DNA of 64,000 bases. Source: Marinobacter shengliensis (GTDB lineage Bacteria > Pseudomonadota > Gammaproteobacteria > Pseudomonadales > Oleiphilaceae). The notes under the pieces are model-generated. The model was not told the DNA's origin. It was given only the letters and a program-made list of their open reading frames with translations, and did no database searches. Position 1 is the first letter of the stretch, and the number at the start of each line of letters is the position of its first letter. The DNA lies in contig NZ_PXNO01000007.1 in NCBI RefSeq assembly GCF_003007715.1, forward strand, positions 124,001 through 188,000, written 5' to 3'. Positions 1 to 9,205 of this stretch are shown here, in pieces. Both the position numbers and the translations under genes were made by a program.

Positions 1-1
1 G

Positions 2-775
2 AACCCGTTGATCCATTATCACGAAGAGGTGCTGGAAGACTTCGACGTGGTGATTCCCCGGATTGGTGCCTCGGTCACCTTCTACGGCACCGCCGTGCTG
101 CGCCAGTTCGAGATGATGGGGGTGTTTCCGCTGAACGAATCCGTGGCCATTACCCGTTCCCGGGATAAATTGCGTTCCCTGCAACTGCTGGCCCGAAAGG
201 GCGTGGGCATGCCGGTCACCGGTTTCGCCAACAAACCGGACAACGTGCCGGAGCTGCTGAAGATGGTGGGCGGCGCGCCGGTGGTGATCAAGCTGCTACA
301 AGGCACTCAGGGCATCGGCGTGGTGCTGGCGGAAACCCGCAAGGCGGCAGAGAGTGTGATTGAGGCCTTTATGGGCCTGAAGGCAGACATCCTGGTGCAG
401 GAGTTCATCAAGGAAGCCGGCGGCGCTGACATTCGCTGTTTTGTGATCGGTGACAAGGTGATTGCCGCCATGAAACGCCAGGGCGCCGAGGGTGAGTTCC
501 GCTCCAACCTGCACCGGGGTGGCACGGCCTCGCTGGTGCGGATTACTCCGGAAGAGCGCCGCACCGCCATTACCGCCGCCAAGGCCATGGGCCTGAACGT
601 GGCGGGTGTGGACTTGTTGCGCTCCAGCCGTGGCCCGCTGGTGATGGAAGTAAACTCCTCGCCGGGCCTGGAAGGCATCGAGAATGCCACCGGCAAGAAC
701 GTGGCAGGCATGATCATCAACTGGACTGAAAAGAACTACAAACCCTGGAAAACCAAAACCCGGGGCAGGGGATAA
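2..775 (+). CDS. rimK: Ribosomal protein S6 glutamate ligase RimK (5' end missing)
   Basis: ATP-grasp ligase that adds glutamate residues to the C-terminus of ribosomal protein S6. The reading frame is open to the left edge and its first visible residues (NPLIHYHEE) already align with the interior of RimK, so about 45 N-terminal residues lie outside the window; the TTG at 8 is not the real start. Visible family blocks are [24 protein letters not shown], the ATP-binding loop [30 protein letters not shown] and the metal-binding [12 protein letters not shown] near the C-terminus. The stop lies 6 bases before the next gene, so it is the first visible gene of an operon with the M14-type deacylase and yjbQ. 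Confidence 0.95.
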   Translation, partial: NPLIHYHEEVLEDFDVVIPRIGASVTFYGTAVLRQFEMMGVFPLNESVAITRSRDKLRSLQLLARKGVGMPVTGFANKPDNVPELLKMVGGAPVVIKLLQGTQGIGVVLAETRKAAESVIEAFMGLKADILVQEFIKEAGGADIRCFVIGDKVIAAMKRQGAEGEFRSNLHRGGTASLVRITPEERRTAITAAKAMGLNVAGVDLLRSSRGPLVMEVNSSPGLEGIENATGKNVAGMIINWTEKNYKPWKTKTRGRG

Positions 776-781
776 GCGCGC

Positions 782-1849
782 ATGGCAAGAGCACCGTTTG
801 AAATCGCTGGCGTACAGGTAAAAGCCGGTACCCGGGAGACTGTGGAAGTCCCGGTGGCCAAACTCTACACCCACACACCGCTGCACATTCCCGTCGAGGT
901 GGTGCACGGCCGCCGTGACGGCCCGGTACTGATGGTGTGTGGCGCGATTCATGGCGATGAAATCAACGGTGTGGAAATCATCCGCCGGGTGCTGAAAAAC
1001 TCGGCCCTGCGGTATCTGCGCGGTACCCTGGTGGCAGTGCCCATTGTCAATATCTTCGGATTTGTGCAGCGCACCCGTTACCTGCCGGACCGCCGGGATC
1101 TGAATCGTTGCTTCCCGGGCTCGGAAACCGGTTCCCTGGGCGGCCGCATTGCTTACCTTTTGCGCACCCAGATTATGGAAAAGGTCACCCACATTATTGA
1201 CCTGCACACCGGCGCCATTCACCGCTTCAACCTGCCGCAGATTCGCGCGGAACTGAAGAACCCGGAAACCTCCCGCATGGCGGATGCCTTTGGTGCGCCC
1301 ATCATCATCAATGCCGGATTGCGGGAAGGCAGCCTGCGGGCCTACGCCGATTCCCTGGATATTCCGGTTATCACCTTTGAGGGGGGGGAAGCCCTGCGCT
1401 TTGATGATGTGGTGATTGCCAGTGGTGTGAAGGGAATTATCCGGGTGATGCGGGAACTGGAAATGGTGCCTGCCAAGAAAGGCCCGAGGGCGCCCAGAAA
1501 GCGCTCTGAAACAGCGGCTAATTCACAGTGGGTGCGGGCGGATATGGACGGCATCATGCGCCCGGTGGCCAGTCTCGGACAGAAGGTGCGTAAAGGCCAG
1601 AAACTGGCCATGGTGGCGGATCCCTTTGGTGAATCGGAGGTGGCGATCACGTCCCCCTGTTCCGGCATCGTGATCTGTGTGAACAACCTGCCACTGGTGA
1701 ACGAAGGCGAGGCCATCTATCACATCGCCCGCTTCGACGAGCTGGGCGAAGCTGAAAAAGCCATGGACTACTTCCGCAGCTCCTTCGAGAGCGAAGTGTC
1801 GGAAGACGCGGTAGTGCCCGTACACCCCTGGGACGAACTGCAAAAATAA
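782..1849 (+). CDS. Succinylglutamate desuccinylase/aspartoacylase-family zinc deacylase
   Basis: A 355-residue member of the M14 carboxypeptidase-like desuccinylase/aspartoacylase family. The zinc-site signature H-x-x-E is seen in GAIHGDEINGVE (about residues 54-65), a later histidine ligand in IDLHTGAIHR, and the typical NRCFPG loop between them. The last ~100 residues (from VRADMDGIMRP) form a lipoyl/barrel-like domain usual in this subfamily. Substrate is unknown: the family removes acyl or amino-acid groups from N-acyl amino acids. Its place directly behind rimK suggests, without proof, a substrate linked to glutamate or to the S6 tail. The start ATG follows the rimK stop by 6 bases. Confidence 0.85.
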   Translation: MARAPFEIAGVQVKAGTRETVEVPVAKLYTHTPLHIPVEVVHGRRDGPVLMVCGAIHGDEINGVEIIRRVLKNSALRYLRGTLVAVPIVNIFGFVQRTRYLPDRRDLNRCFPGSETGSLGGRIAYLLRTQIMEKVTHIIDLHTGAIHRFNLPQIRAELKNPETSRMADAFGAPIIINAGLREGSLRAYADSLDIPVITFEGGEALRFDDVVIASGVKGIIRVMRELEMVPAKKGPRAPRKRSETAANSQWVRADMDGIMRPVASLGQKVRKGQKLAMVADPFGESEVAITSPCSGIVICVNNLPLVNEGEAIYHIARFDELGEAEKAMDYFRSSFESEVSEDAVVPVHPWDELQK

Positions 1850-1863
1850 CCGGAGGCGGCATC

Positions 1864-2289
1864 ATGATCTGGCATCAGAACACCATCGAACTGGCCCCGC
1901 TGCCACGGGGCTTTCACCTGGTCACCAATGAAATTCTGGCCCAGGCGCCAGAGCTGACCAATTGCGAAGTGGGGCTGCTGCACCTGTTTATCCAGCACAC
2001 TTCAGCCTCCCTGGCGGTCAACGAGAATGCCGATCCCGATGTCCGGGGCGACCTGGAGCGCCATTTCAACGTCATGGTGCCCCAGAATGCTCCGCATTAT
2101 GAACACACCATGGAAGGCCCGGACGACATGCCGGCCCACATCAAGAGTGTGATGATCGGCCCGTCACTGACGCTGCCCATCAGTCATGGCCACCTGGCCC
2201 TGGGTACCTGGCAGGGTATCTATGTGTGTGAACACCGGGATAACGCCGGTAGCCGGAAGATTGTGGCGACGTTGCAGGGGCGTTGGTAA
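1864..2289 (+). CDS. yjbQ: YjbQ family protein (UPF0047, secondary thiamine-phosphate synthase)
   Basis: A 141-residue protein of the small YjbQ/UPF0047 family, which has weak thiamine-phosphate synthase activity in some members but whose main role is unsettled. Recognisable blocks are LLHLFIQHTSASLAVNENAD, the His-rich NAPHYEHTMEGPDDMPAHIK and LGTWQGIYVCEHRD near the C-terminus. A strong GGAGG ribosome site lies 7 bases before the ATG. It is the third gene of the rimK operon, 14 bases after the deacylase. Confidence 0.9.
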   Translation: MIWHQNTIELAPLPRGFHLVTNEILAQAPELTNCEVGLLHLFIQHTSASLAVNENADPDVRGDLERHFNVMVPQNAPHYEHTMEGPDDMPAHIKSVMIGPSLTLPISHGHLALGTWQGIYVCEHRDNAGSRKIVATLQGRW

Positions 2290-2324
2290 GCCACATTAAC
2301 GTCACGGATATTATCGGGCCCGGA

Positions 2325-2342
2325 TGGGTGGTGGCCTACCCA
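2325..2342 (+). promoter_or_regulatory. Upstream palindrome 1 (putative DctD enhancer site)
   Basis: An 18-bp inverted repeat, TGGGT-N8-ACCCA with perfect outer arms, preceded by GA. A second copy of the same design has its centre exactly 33 bp (three helical turns) downstream. Both lie about 100-135 bp upstream of the expected start of the sigma-54 promoter, where enhancer-binding activators bind. Assignment to DctD is an inference from gene proximity. Confidence 0.6.
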
Positions 2343-2357
2343 AACTCATTCCATTGA

Positions 2358-2375
2358 TGGGTGGGAACCCGCCCA
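2358..2375 (+). promoter_or_regulatory. Upstream palindrome 2 (putative DctD enhancer site)
   Basis: TGGGTGGGAACCCGCCCA, an 18-bp near-palindrome with one mismatch in the outer arms (TGGGT/GCCCA) and a perfect inner GGG-AA-CCC. It shares GATGGGTGG, the central CC and CCCA with palindrome 1. It could also form a hairpin in yjbQ read-through transcripts, but no T-run follows, so a terminator is less likely than an operator. Confidence 0.6.
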
Positions 2376-2438
2376 TTATCACCGTCCGATAACAGCAACT
2401 CAGACTTAACCTTCTGTTCTTCGGCCGTTTTCCCGATC

Positions 2439-2454
2439 TGGCCTGGTGCTTGCT
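2439..2454 (+). promoter_or_regulatory. Sigma-54 (-24/-12) promoter of the TAXI-TRAP operon
   Basis: TGGCCTGGTGCTTGCT matches the RpoN consensus TGGCACG-N4-TTGCW at all key positions: GG of the -24 and GC of the -12 elements with exact spacing, plus TTGCT. Only two positions of the -24 box differ. The predicted transcription start is about 2466, leaving a leader of about 64 bases before the ATG at 2530. Confidence 0.75.
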
Positions 2455-2529
2455 GATTGCTTCCCCCAGCGGGGCTCTTCTCTGGCCTCATCAGCACCCA
2501 ACCAACAAGACCAATCGGGAGCACTCATT

Positions 2530-3507
2530 ATGAGATTCCAATCCATTGCGGCGACTGCGCTCGCCTACGCTGTTTTTGCAACCCCTGTTCTGGCTCAGGA
2601 TCGTTCCGGCTGGCCGGCCAGTTTTACCGTCGGTACGGCGAGCCAGGGCGGAACTTACTTCGCTTACGGATCTGGCTGGGCAAACTTTGTGGCGAAGAAT
2701 CTGGGGGTTTCTGGTGGGGCTGAAATCACCGGTGGCCCGGTTCAGAACATGGCGCTGGTCCATACGGGTGATCTAAAGCTTGGCTTAACCACCATGGGCC
2801 CCGCCCGGGAAGCGGTTGATGGCCAAAGCCCCCTGGCTCCGGGAATGAAGATGGATAATGTCTGCGCCATGTTCCCGATGTACGAGACTCCTTTTTCTAT
2901 TGCCGCGTTATCCAGTTCCGGTATTGCTTCGATCTCGGATATTCCACCTGGTGCAACGATCGGGTTTGGTCCCGCTGGCTCCACGTCTGATACCTATTTT
3001 CCACGCATGATGGAAGCCCTGGGTGTTGATTTTAAACGTCGCAATGGAAGTTGGTCCGATCTTGGGGGGCAGCTTCAGGACGGGTTGATTGATGTGGTGG
3101 CTTTCGCCGCAGGTATTCCCATTCCGGCGGTCAGTCAGTTAGAGGTGCAGACTGATGTGAACGTCATTGGCATGAATGATGACGAAGCAAAAACGATCAC
3201 AGACAGTTTTCCGGTGTCGGAATTCATTATTCCGGCCAGCACCTATCAGTCACTGGACGAGCCTTCCCGTGTGGTGTCGATGTGGAACTTCGCCATGGTG
3301 AACTGCGATATGCCTGAAAGTTTCGTATACGAAGTCACCAAACTGACCATGGAAAACAATGCCGAGATGGTGTCAATCCATCGGGCTGCCCTTCATTCTG
3401 TCCCCGAAAACTACACCCAGAACCAGGCGCTGCCATGGCACCCGGGTGCGGCCCGCTGGTTTAACGAGAACGGCTACCCCATCGACGACGCGGCTATCAA
3501 ACACTGA
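2530..3507 (+). CDS. TAXI-family TRAP transporter solute-binding protein
   Basis: Periplasmic substrate receptor of a TRAP transporter, 325 residues. The chosen ATG has GGGAG 6-10 bases upstream and begins a clean signal peptide (MRFQSIAATALAYAVFATPVLA, cleavage before QDRS); the longer upstream frame has no signal features. The mature protein starts with the TAXI hallmark TVGTASQGGTYFAYGSGWANFV and contains GPVQNMALVHTGDLKLGLT, ATIGFGPAGSTSD and the closing WHPGAARWFNENG. TAXI receptors bind small organic anions or amino acids, but substrates are known for few and this one cannot be predicted. The fused permease follows directly. Confidence 0.92.
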   Translation: MRFQSIAATALAYAVFATPVLAQDRSGWPASFTVGTASQGGTYFAYGSGWANFVAKNLGVSGGAEITGGPVQNMALVHTGDLKLGLTTMGPAREAVDGQSPLAPGMKMDNVCAMFPMYETPFSIAALSSSGIASISDIPPGATIGFGPAGSTSDTYFPRMMEALGVDFKRRNGSWSDLGGQLQDGLIDVVAFAAGIPIPAVSQLEVQTDVNVIGMNDDEAKTITDSFPVSEFIIPASTYQSLDEPSRVVSMWNFAMVNCDMPESFVYEVTKLTMENNAEMVSIHRAALHSVPENYTQNQALPWHPGAARWFNENGYPIDDAAIKH

Positions 3508-3591
3508 TGGTTGTTGCCGGTGGGCCACTTTGCAGCTCACTGGCAACCGCTCGTTACCGATTTACCGCCTCCCGGACAGGCAGGACTTATC

Positions 3592-5787
3592 ATGAACAAA
3601 AAACCATTCCAGAGTGGTGGAGACACACCGCTTGCAGAAAACCTGACGGTCAATGACGACCACATCCTGGCCCACAACGTGGATGACGAACCCGTAGAGG
3701 CCAACCGCCGACTGTTCACCGGTGTTCTGATGAAGTTCGTGGTGATGCTGGCCATTGCCTATTCTGCTTTTCACCTCTACATACTGAACGTGGCGCCCAT
3801 GGAAACCTGGTCGTTCCGAATTGTGCACGTGGCCGGAGCACTGGTACTGGGCTTTGTCCTGTTTGCCGGTGCGCGGTTCGTGTCCGGTGATGAAGGCGGT
3901 GTTAGGCATCGCTGGACCACCTGGTTTGCGGCTGTTGCCCTGATTCCCGCTATCTACGCGTTGTATCAGATCTATGTATTCCATCAGATGATTCTGGACG
4001 GCGCCATGCGGATTCCCGCCGAGCTGGAAACCTGGCACTTTGGTTGGCCTCTGCTGGCCGCCTCTGGCGTGGGCATTGTGATGAGCTGGTTCCATCAACG
4101 TAATCGTGCTCGGTTCAGTGTGCCAGACCTGGTCTTGATCATCTGCTCGGTGGCCGTTGCAGCGTATCTGTTGGTGGTTTTCAACACGTCCATGCGTATG
4201 ACCACCGGCACCGCCTTCGCCCCCGTGGGAATTTCCTTTGCGGCAGTGGCAGGCACAGCGCTGATTATGGAACTTACCCGCCGGGTAGCCGGCATGGCCC
4301 TGGTGGTCATTGCCCTGGTGTTTCTGGCTTATGTGTTTGCGGGCCCGTACCTGCCGGGATTCCTTGGCTATCCGGGCCTTTCGGTTCAACGGTTCTTCAG
4401 CCAGGTATACACCGATGCAGGTATTCTGGGGCCCACCACGGCGGTGTCCTCAACCTACATCATTCTGTTCATCATCTTCGCCGCGTTTCTGCAGGCTTCG
4501 AAAGTGGGTGACTATTTCGTCAATTTCGCGTTCGCGGCGGCCGGCCGTTCCCGGGGTGGCCCTGCCAAGGTGTCCATCTTCGCTTCCGGTCTGATGGGTA
4601 TGATCAACGGCACCAGTGCCGGCAACGTGGTGTCTACCGGTTCCCTGACCATCCCGTTAATGAAGCGAGTTGGCTACAGCAAAAAATCGGCTGGCGCAGT
4701 CGAGGCGGCGGCATCCACGGGCGGGCAGATCATGCCACCGATTATGGGCGCCGGCGCGTTCATCATGGCCGAGATCACTGGCATCCCCTATACGGAGATT
4801 GCCATTGCCGCGGTGATTCCCGCGATTCTCTATTTCGCCTCGGTGTACTTCATGGTTGATTTCGAGGCCAAGAAACTGGGGATGCGGGGTATGCGTGCGG
4901 ACGAACTGCCGGACCTTCGGCTGATGCTGCGCCAGGTCTATCTGTTTGTACCCATCATCATCCTTATCGTGGCGCTGTTTCAGGGCTACTCGGTGATTCG
5001 TGCCGGCACACTGGCCACTATTTCGGCGGCGGTGGTGAGCTGGATTTCGCCCAACAAGATGGGGTTGCGCCAGATTCTGCACGCGTTCGAGATAGCGGCC
5101 TACATGTCGATCCAGATCATTGTGGTCTGTGCAGCGGCCGGTGTGATTGTGGGAGTGATCTCACTGACCGGTGTTGGCGCCCGTTTCTCGGTGTTACTTC
5201 TGGATGTGGCGGCACACAGCAACCTGCTGGCGCTTGTGTTTGCCATGTTCATTTCCATCCTGCTGGGCATGGGCATGCCAACCACCGCGGCTTACGCGGT
5301 TGCAGCTTCGGTTGTCGCGCCCGGGTTGGTGCAGTTGGGCATTGAACCGCTTACGGCACACTTCTTTGTGTTCTACTTTGCCGTTGTCTCGGCGATTACA
5401 CCGCCGGTGGCCCTGGCATCCTATGCGGCAGCGGGTATCTCCGGCGCTAATGCTATGTCTACTTCCGTAGCCTCCTTCCGTATCGGGATTGCCGCGTTTA
5501 TTGTGCCGTTTATGTTCTTCTACAACAGTGCCTTATTGATGGACGGCGGCTGGTTCGAGATTGCTCGAGCGTTAATGACGGCAACCTTTGGCGTGTATCT
5601 GTTGTCGGCAGGTGTGCTGGGCTGGTTCGCCCGCTCCACAGCGCCGGTTCCGGTGCGGATTTTGCTGGTGGTTGCGGCCTTGCTCACCATCGAGGGCGGT
5701 TTATGGACTGATCTCGCGGGTATCGGGCTTGCACTCCTGGCGATCTTTATCCAGCGCAGAGTGGCACCGGCTCTGGCCGCCGCCTGA
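3592..5787 (+). CDS. TRAP transporter fused permease (4TM + 12TM, TAXI type)
   Basis: Inner-membrane sodium-driven uptake permease of 731 residues in which the small DctQ-like and large DctM-like subunits are one chain, as is usual for TAXI systems. About four N-terminal hydrophobic helices are followed by the DctM core: GLMGMINGTSAGNVVSTGS, AAASTGGQIMPPIMGAGAF and LLGMGMPTTAAYAVAASVVAP. It ends with an extra pair of helices after residue ~655 (GWFARSTAPVPVRILLVVA...). The ATG at 3592 follows GGCAGGA; a longer frame exists but would begin in unstructured sequence. It lies 84 bases after the receptor gene, in the same operon. Confidence 0.93.
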   Translation: MNKKPFQSGGDTPLAENLTVNDDHILAHNVDDEPVEANRRLFTGVLMKFVVMLAIAYSAFHLYILNVAPMETWSFRIVHVAGALVLGFVLFAGARFVSGDEGGVRHRWTTWFAAVALIPAIYALYQIYVFHQMILDGAMRIPAELETWHFGWPLLAASGVGIVMSWFHQRNRARFSVPDLVLIICSVAVAAYLLVVFNTSMRMTTGTAFAPVGISFAAVAGTALIMELTRRVAGMALVVIALVFLAYVFAGPYLPGFLGYPGLSVQRFFSQVYTDAGILGPTTAVSSTYIILFIIFAAFLQASKVGDYFVNFAFAAAGRSRGGPAKVSIFASGLMGMINGTSAGNVVSTGSLTIPLMKRVGYSKKSAGAVEAAASTGGQIMPPIMGAGAFIMAEITGIPYTEIAIAAVIPAILYFASVYFMVDFEAKKLGMRGMRADELPDLRLMLRQVYLFVPIIILIVALFQGYSVIRAGTLATISAAVVSWISPNKMGLRQILHAFEIAAYMSIQIIVVCAAAGVIVGVISLTGVGARFSVLLLDVAAHSNLLALVFAMFISILLGMGMPTTAAYAVAASVVAPGLVQLGIEPLTAHFFVFYFAVVSAITPPVALASYAAAGISGANAMSTSVASFRIGIAAFIVPFMFFYNSALLMDGGWFEIARALMTATFGVYLLSAGVLGWFARSTAPVPVRILLVVAALLTIEGGLWTDLAGIGLALLAIFIQRRVAPALAAA

Positions 5788-5894
5788 CCTGGCCCGTGCC
5801 TGGCCGGGCAGCCTGCTGCAAAGCGGGTTGTCCTGCCAGACCGGGGGCGCTAGGCTTGACCTGAGCCCCCCTAAGCTTCTCGGAACAAAGTCTC

Positions 5895-7709
5895 ATGCCC
5901 CAGCGGTTCAGCGTCGTTGCCCTTCTGGTTATCACTCTGCTTTCTTCGTGGATGCTCGGTGGCTGGTATGGCTACCGGCAACTGGAGAGTGAGGCCTTGC
6001 AGGAGGCCTTTCGATACCGGCAACTGGTGGCCAATGAGCTGAACCGGTACCTTCCGGTTCCGGCATTGATTGCTGAGCACCCTCTGCTGGCGGATGCGCT
6101 TAAGCAACCAGATGATTCGATTACGGTGCTCAGGGCGAATGAACAAATGCAGCGGATGGCAACCATTGTTGGAGGCTCCGACATCTACCTGATGGACCTG
6201 TCCGGTTTGACCATTGCAGCCAACAACTTTGGCCAGCCTGACACCTTCGTCGGCAACAATTACGCCTTCAGGCCCTATTTTTCAGAAGCGGTACGAACCG
6301 GGCAAGCCGTCGCTTATTTTGCCCTGGGCTCCCGGTCCCTGGAGCGTGGCCTCTACTTTACCCATTCCGTGCGTGATCAGAGGGGTAACATGTTGGGCGT
6401 TGTGGCCATCAAGGTTCTGGTACATGAACTGGAATCACAGTGGCATCGCCCAGAGTCACCTCAGCAGGCCGAGATGGTCGTGCTGGACGGGGATGGTATC
6501 AGTTTTCTGTCCAGCCGCAGCCAGTGGCTTTACAGGGACTTCGGCACCGTGAACGATGGCGAAAGAGCTGACAGGGTCCATCAGCGTTACCCCGAGCGAG
6601 CATTGCCGCCAATCGATTTTTCGGTCATCGGACAGCCCTGGGGGCTCGCAGAGCATTCGTTGCGTGTCCGGCTGGGTGAGAGTGGCAAGGCTGAAAACTA
6701 CCTGGCGGTGCAGGCCGACTTACCGCGGCTGGACTGGAGCCTGATGGTACTGACCGCAACCCGGCCCGTACTCTGGGCCCGGGCCGGGTTCGTGGCCGGC
6801 GGACTGGCACTGTTCCTGGCGGGCTTCCTTACCTGGCTGTACCTGAGAGAGCGATATCGGCGTGAGCGGGAACTGGCCTTGCGGGGAGAGCAGCTTGAGC
6901 GTCGGGTTGCCCAGCGCACAGCCGACCTGAAGCGCTCCAACGATCAACTCCTGGGTGAAATCCAGGAACGGGAGAGAGCCCAGACGGAGTTGCGCGAAAC
7001 CCAACACGAGCTGATTCAGGCGGCAAAACTGGCGGTACTTGGGCAGATGTCCGCCGGACTGAACCATGAAATCAATCAACCACTGACGGCCATCCAGGGA
7101 TACGCTCGCAACAGCCGGATGTTCCTCAAGCGGGGTTCAACCGATATGGTTGATGCCAACCTTGGGGAAATTGTCTCCCTGTGCGACAAAATGGCGGAGT
7201 TGATCCGGCAATTCAAGGTTTTTGCCCGCAAGTCTGAGGGACCGCCATCGGTGGTTGATCTGCGGTTGGCTGTGGATGGCGCTCTGAAGATCATTCGTGC
7301 CCAGCACAGCAGCTCTGGCATCGAAATACACTGGTGCCGGCCCGAATATCCTGTGATGTGTCATGGTGACCTCATCCGCATTGAGCAAGTGATGGTTAAC
7401 CTGATTGCGAACGCAGTCCAGGCACTGGAAGATAGAGACCAGCCGTGGATCGATATTAAGATTGTAGACGATGGTGAATACTGGCATTGCCGGGTACGCG
7501 ACAACGGTCACGGCCTTCCCGGCAACACGGAACAAGTGTTCGAGCCTTTCTTTACGACTCGCTCGGTCAAGCAGGGCCTGGGATTGGGGTTGTCTATCTC
7601 GCGCCAGATTGTCGAGGCGCTTGGGGGAAGTCTCATTGGCCTTAACCGTGACGATGGCCCCGGTGCTGAATTTGTACTGAAACTGAAACAGCGTAGGGCA
7701 GACGAATGA
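5895..7709 (+). CDS. dctB: C4-dicarboxylate-type sensor histidine kinase DctB
   Basis: Membrane sensor kinase of 604 residues. A first membrane helix (~6-25) and a second (~292-317) enclose a large periplasmic sensor region of the double-Cache type found in DctB. A coiled coil (LERRVAQRTADLKRSN...) leads to the H-box with phospho-acceptor His391 in SAGLNHEINQPLTAIQGYA. The ATPase has an N-box (VMVNLIANAVQALE), G1 (VRDNGHGLPG) and G2 (GLGLGLSISRQIVEALGG). It overlaps dctD by four bases (ATGA), so the pair is translationally coupled. The ligand is probably the TAXI-TRAP substrate, which need not be a C4-dicarboxylate. Confidence 0.9.
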   Translation: MPQRFSVVALLVITLLSSWMLGGWYGYRQLESEALQEAFRYRQLVANELNRYLPVPALIAEHPLLADALKQPDDSITVLRANEQMQRMATIVGGSDIYLMDLSGLTIAANNFGQPDTFVGNNYAFRPYFSEAVRTGQAVAYFALGSRSLERGLYFTHSVRDQRGNMLGVVAIKVLVHELESQWHRPESPQQAEMVVLDGDGISFLSSRSQWLYRDFGTVNDGERADRVHQRYPERALPPIDFSVIGQPWGLAEHSLRVRLGESGKAENYLAVQADLPRLDWSLMVLTATRPVLWARAGFVAGGLALFLAGFLTWLYLRERYRRERELALRGEQLERRVAQRTADLKRSNDQLLGEIQERERAQTELRETQHELIQAAKLAVLGQMSAGLNHEINQPLTAIQGYARNSRMFLKRGSTDMVDANLGEIVSLCDKMAELIRQFKVFARKSEGPPSVVDLRLAVDGALKIIRAQHSSSGIEIHWCRPEYPVMCHGDLIRIEQVMVNLIANAVQALEDRDQPWIDIKIVDDGEYWHCRVRDNGHGLPGNTEQVFEPFFTTRSVKQGLGLGLSISRQIVEALGGSLIGLNRDDGPGAEFVLKLKQRRADE

Positions 7710-9058
7710 CAACAGCTTCCGTCCTTTTCGTGGATGACGACCCGGATATCCGGCCGCTGATGGAGCAGACCCTGGCGCTGGAAGATATCCCGGTGGTCTG
7801 TTTCGCCGATGGTGCTTCAGCCCTGAAACACATCCATCCCAGCTTTGAAGGTATTGTCCTGTGTGATTACAACATGCCCGGCATGGATGGTTTGGAGCTG
7901 TTGGAGCGTGTCCGGGCCACGGACGAGGATATTCCGGTGATCCTTCTGACCGGTCAAGGTGATATCAGTACCGCTGTATCGGCGATGCAGCGAGGGGCTT
8001 ACGACTTTATTGAGAAGCCCTTCGACCACGAGGAGTTAATTGAGCTGCTGCGACATGCTCTGGAAAAACGCCATCTTGCGTTGGAAAACCGTCGACTCAA
8101 AGCCCAGTTGCGACACCTGGCCCGGCCGGGCCCCAGGATACTGGGCGATTCGCCCGCCATGCAGCGGGTGATGGCCACCATAGACCCGGTGCTGGATATC
8201 TCGGCAAACGTCTTGCTGCATGGTGAGACGGGTTCGGGCAAAGATGCCCTGGCGCGCTACATTCACGAAAACAGTCCTCGCAGCGGCCATAATTTCGTGG
8301 CAATCAACTGCGGTGCTGTGCCAGAGCACCTCATTGAAAGCGAACTCTTTGGTCACGAGGCGGGGGCCTTTACCGGGGCTGACAAACGCCGCATCGGTAA
8401 AATTGAACATGCTCATCGGGGAACATTGTTCCTGGATGAACTTGAAAGCATGCCGATGCCCTTACAGGTAAAGCTTTTGCGGGTGTTGGAGGAACAGCGG
8501 GTAGAGCGCCTGGGCAGTAATCAGGTTGTGGACGTGGATATTAGGATTATTGCTGCCACCAAGGCTGACCTGAAAGAACTCAGTGACAAAAGCGATTTCC
8601 GCTCAGATCTTTATTACCGTCTGAACGTGGTCAAGGTGGATATTCCTGCGTTGCGGGAACGCAAGGAAGACATCCCCAAGCTGTTCCACCATTTTGCGTT
8701 GATCGCCGCCGCCCGTTATGACCGCGAAAGCGTGCCCCTGGAGGCCCGACAAGCCGCCCAGCTAATGGAGCATTCCTGGCCCGGAAACGTTCGTGAACTG
8801 CGAAACCTGGCGGAACGTTACGTACTGCTTGGCCCGGCGGCACTGGAAGAAGGCGATTCCGCGAGCGGGCCCAGCATTGCTGGCCGGCAGACCTTGTCGG
8901 AGATGATGGATAGCTTCGAACGCTCTGCCATTGTCAGTGCCCTTAACGCCTGCCATGGCAGTATCAAGGACACCATGGTCCAGCTCGGTATTGCCCGGAA
9001 AACGCTGTATGACAAGATGAAGAAGCATGGTTTGGACAAGGCGGAGTTCAAGGATTGA
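7706..9058 (+). CDS. dctD: Sigma-54-dependent response regulator DctD
   Basis: NtrC/DctD-class activator, 450 residues. A receiver domain (1-120) has phospho-acceptor Asp54 in LCDYNMPGMDG. The AAA+ domain (about 145-375) has Walker A GETGSGKD, the sigma-54 contact loop GAFTGA at 220-225, Walker B LFLDELES and an arginine-finger region. A Fis-type helix-turn-helix ends the protein (GSIKDTMVQLGIARKTLYDKMKKHG). The intact GAFTGA shows it works with RpoN, matching the -24/-12 promoter in front of the TRAP operon. Cognate kinase: DctB. Confidence 0.93.
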   Translation: MTTASVLFVDDDPDIRPLMEQTLALEDIPVVCFADGASALKHIHPSFEGIVLCDYNMPGMDGLELLERVRATDEDIPVILLTGQGDISTAVSAMQRGAYDFIEKPFDHEELIELLRHALEKRHLALENRRLKAQLRHLARPGPRILGDSPAMQRVMATIDPVLDISANVLLHGETGSGKDALARYIHENSPRSGHNFVAINCGAVPEHLIESELFGHEAGAFTGADKRRIGKIEHAHRGTLFLDELESMPMPLQVKLLRVLEEQRVERLGSNQVVDVDIRIIAATKADLKELSDKSDFRSDLYYRLNVVKVDIPALRERKEDIPKLFHHFALIAAARYDRESVPLEARQAAQLMEHSWPGNVRELRNLAERYVLLGPAALEEGDSASGPSIAGRQTLSEMMDSFERSAIVSALNACHGSIKDTMVQLGIARKTLYDKMKKHGLDKAEFKD

Positions 9059-9205
9059 CGGTTACAAAAGATAACGCTTCGGTTGCGCCTGTTTTACAAA
9101 CTACGAGGTTTCCTCAATAAATCTGTCGTGTGTTTCTCTGTAGGATTGCTAATCTTTTTTAGTGGACCTCTCCCACAGCCATCCTAACTACGGAAGACAC
9201 ATCTC

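Noticed and set aside
296..1222. Long open frame on the minus strand across rimK and the deacylase gene (similar ones at 11105-12244, 14126-15256, 48812-50047 and 60156-61706)
   Set aside because: Each lies antisense to a well-conserved gene, has no family resemblance and no ribosome site. They are products of high GC and strong third-position bias.
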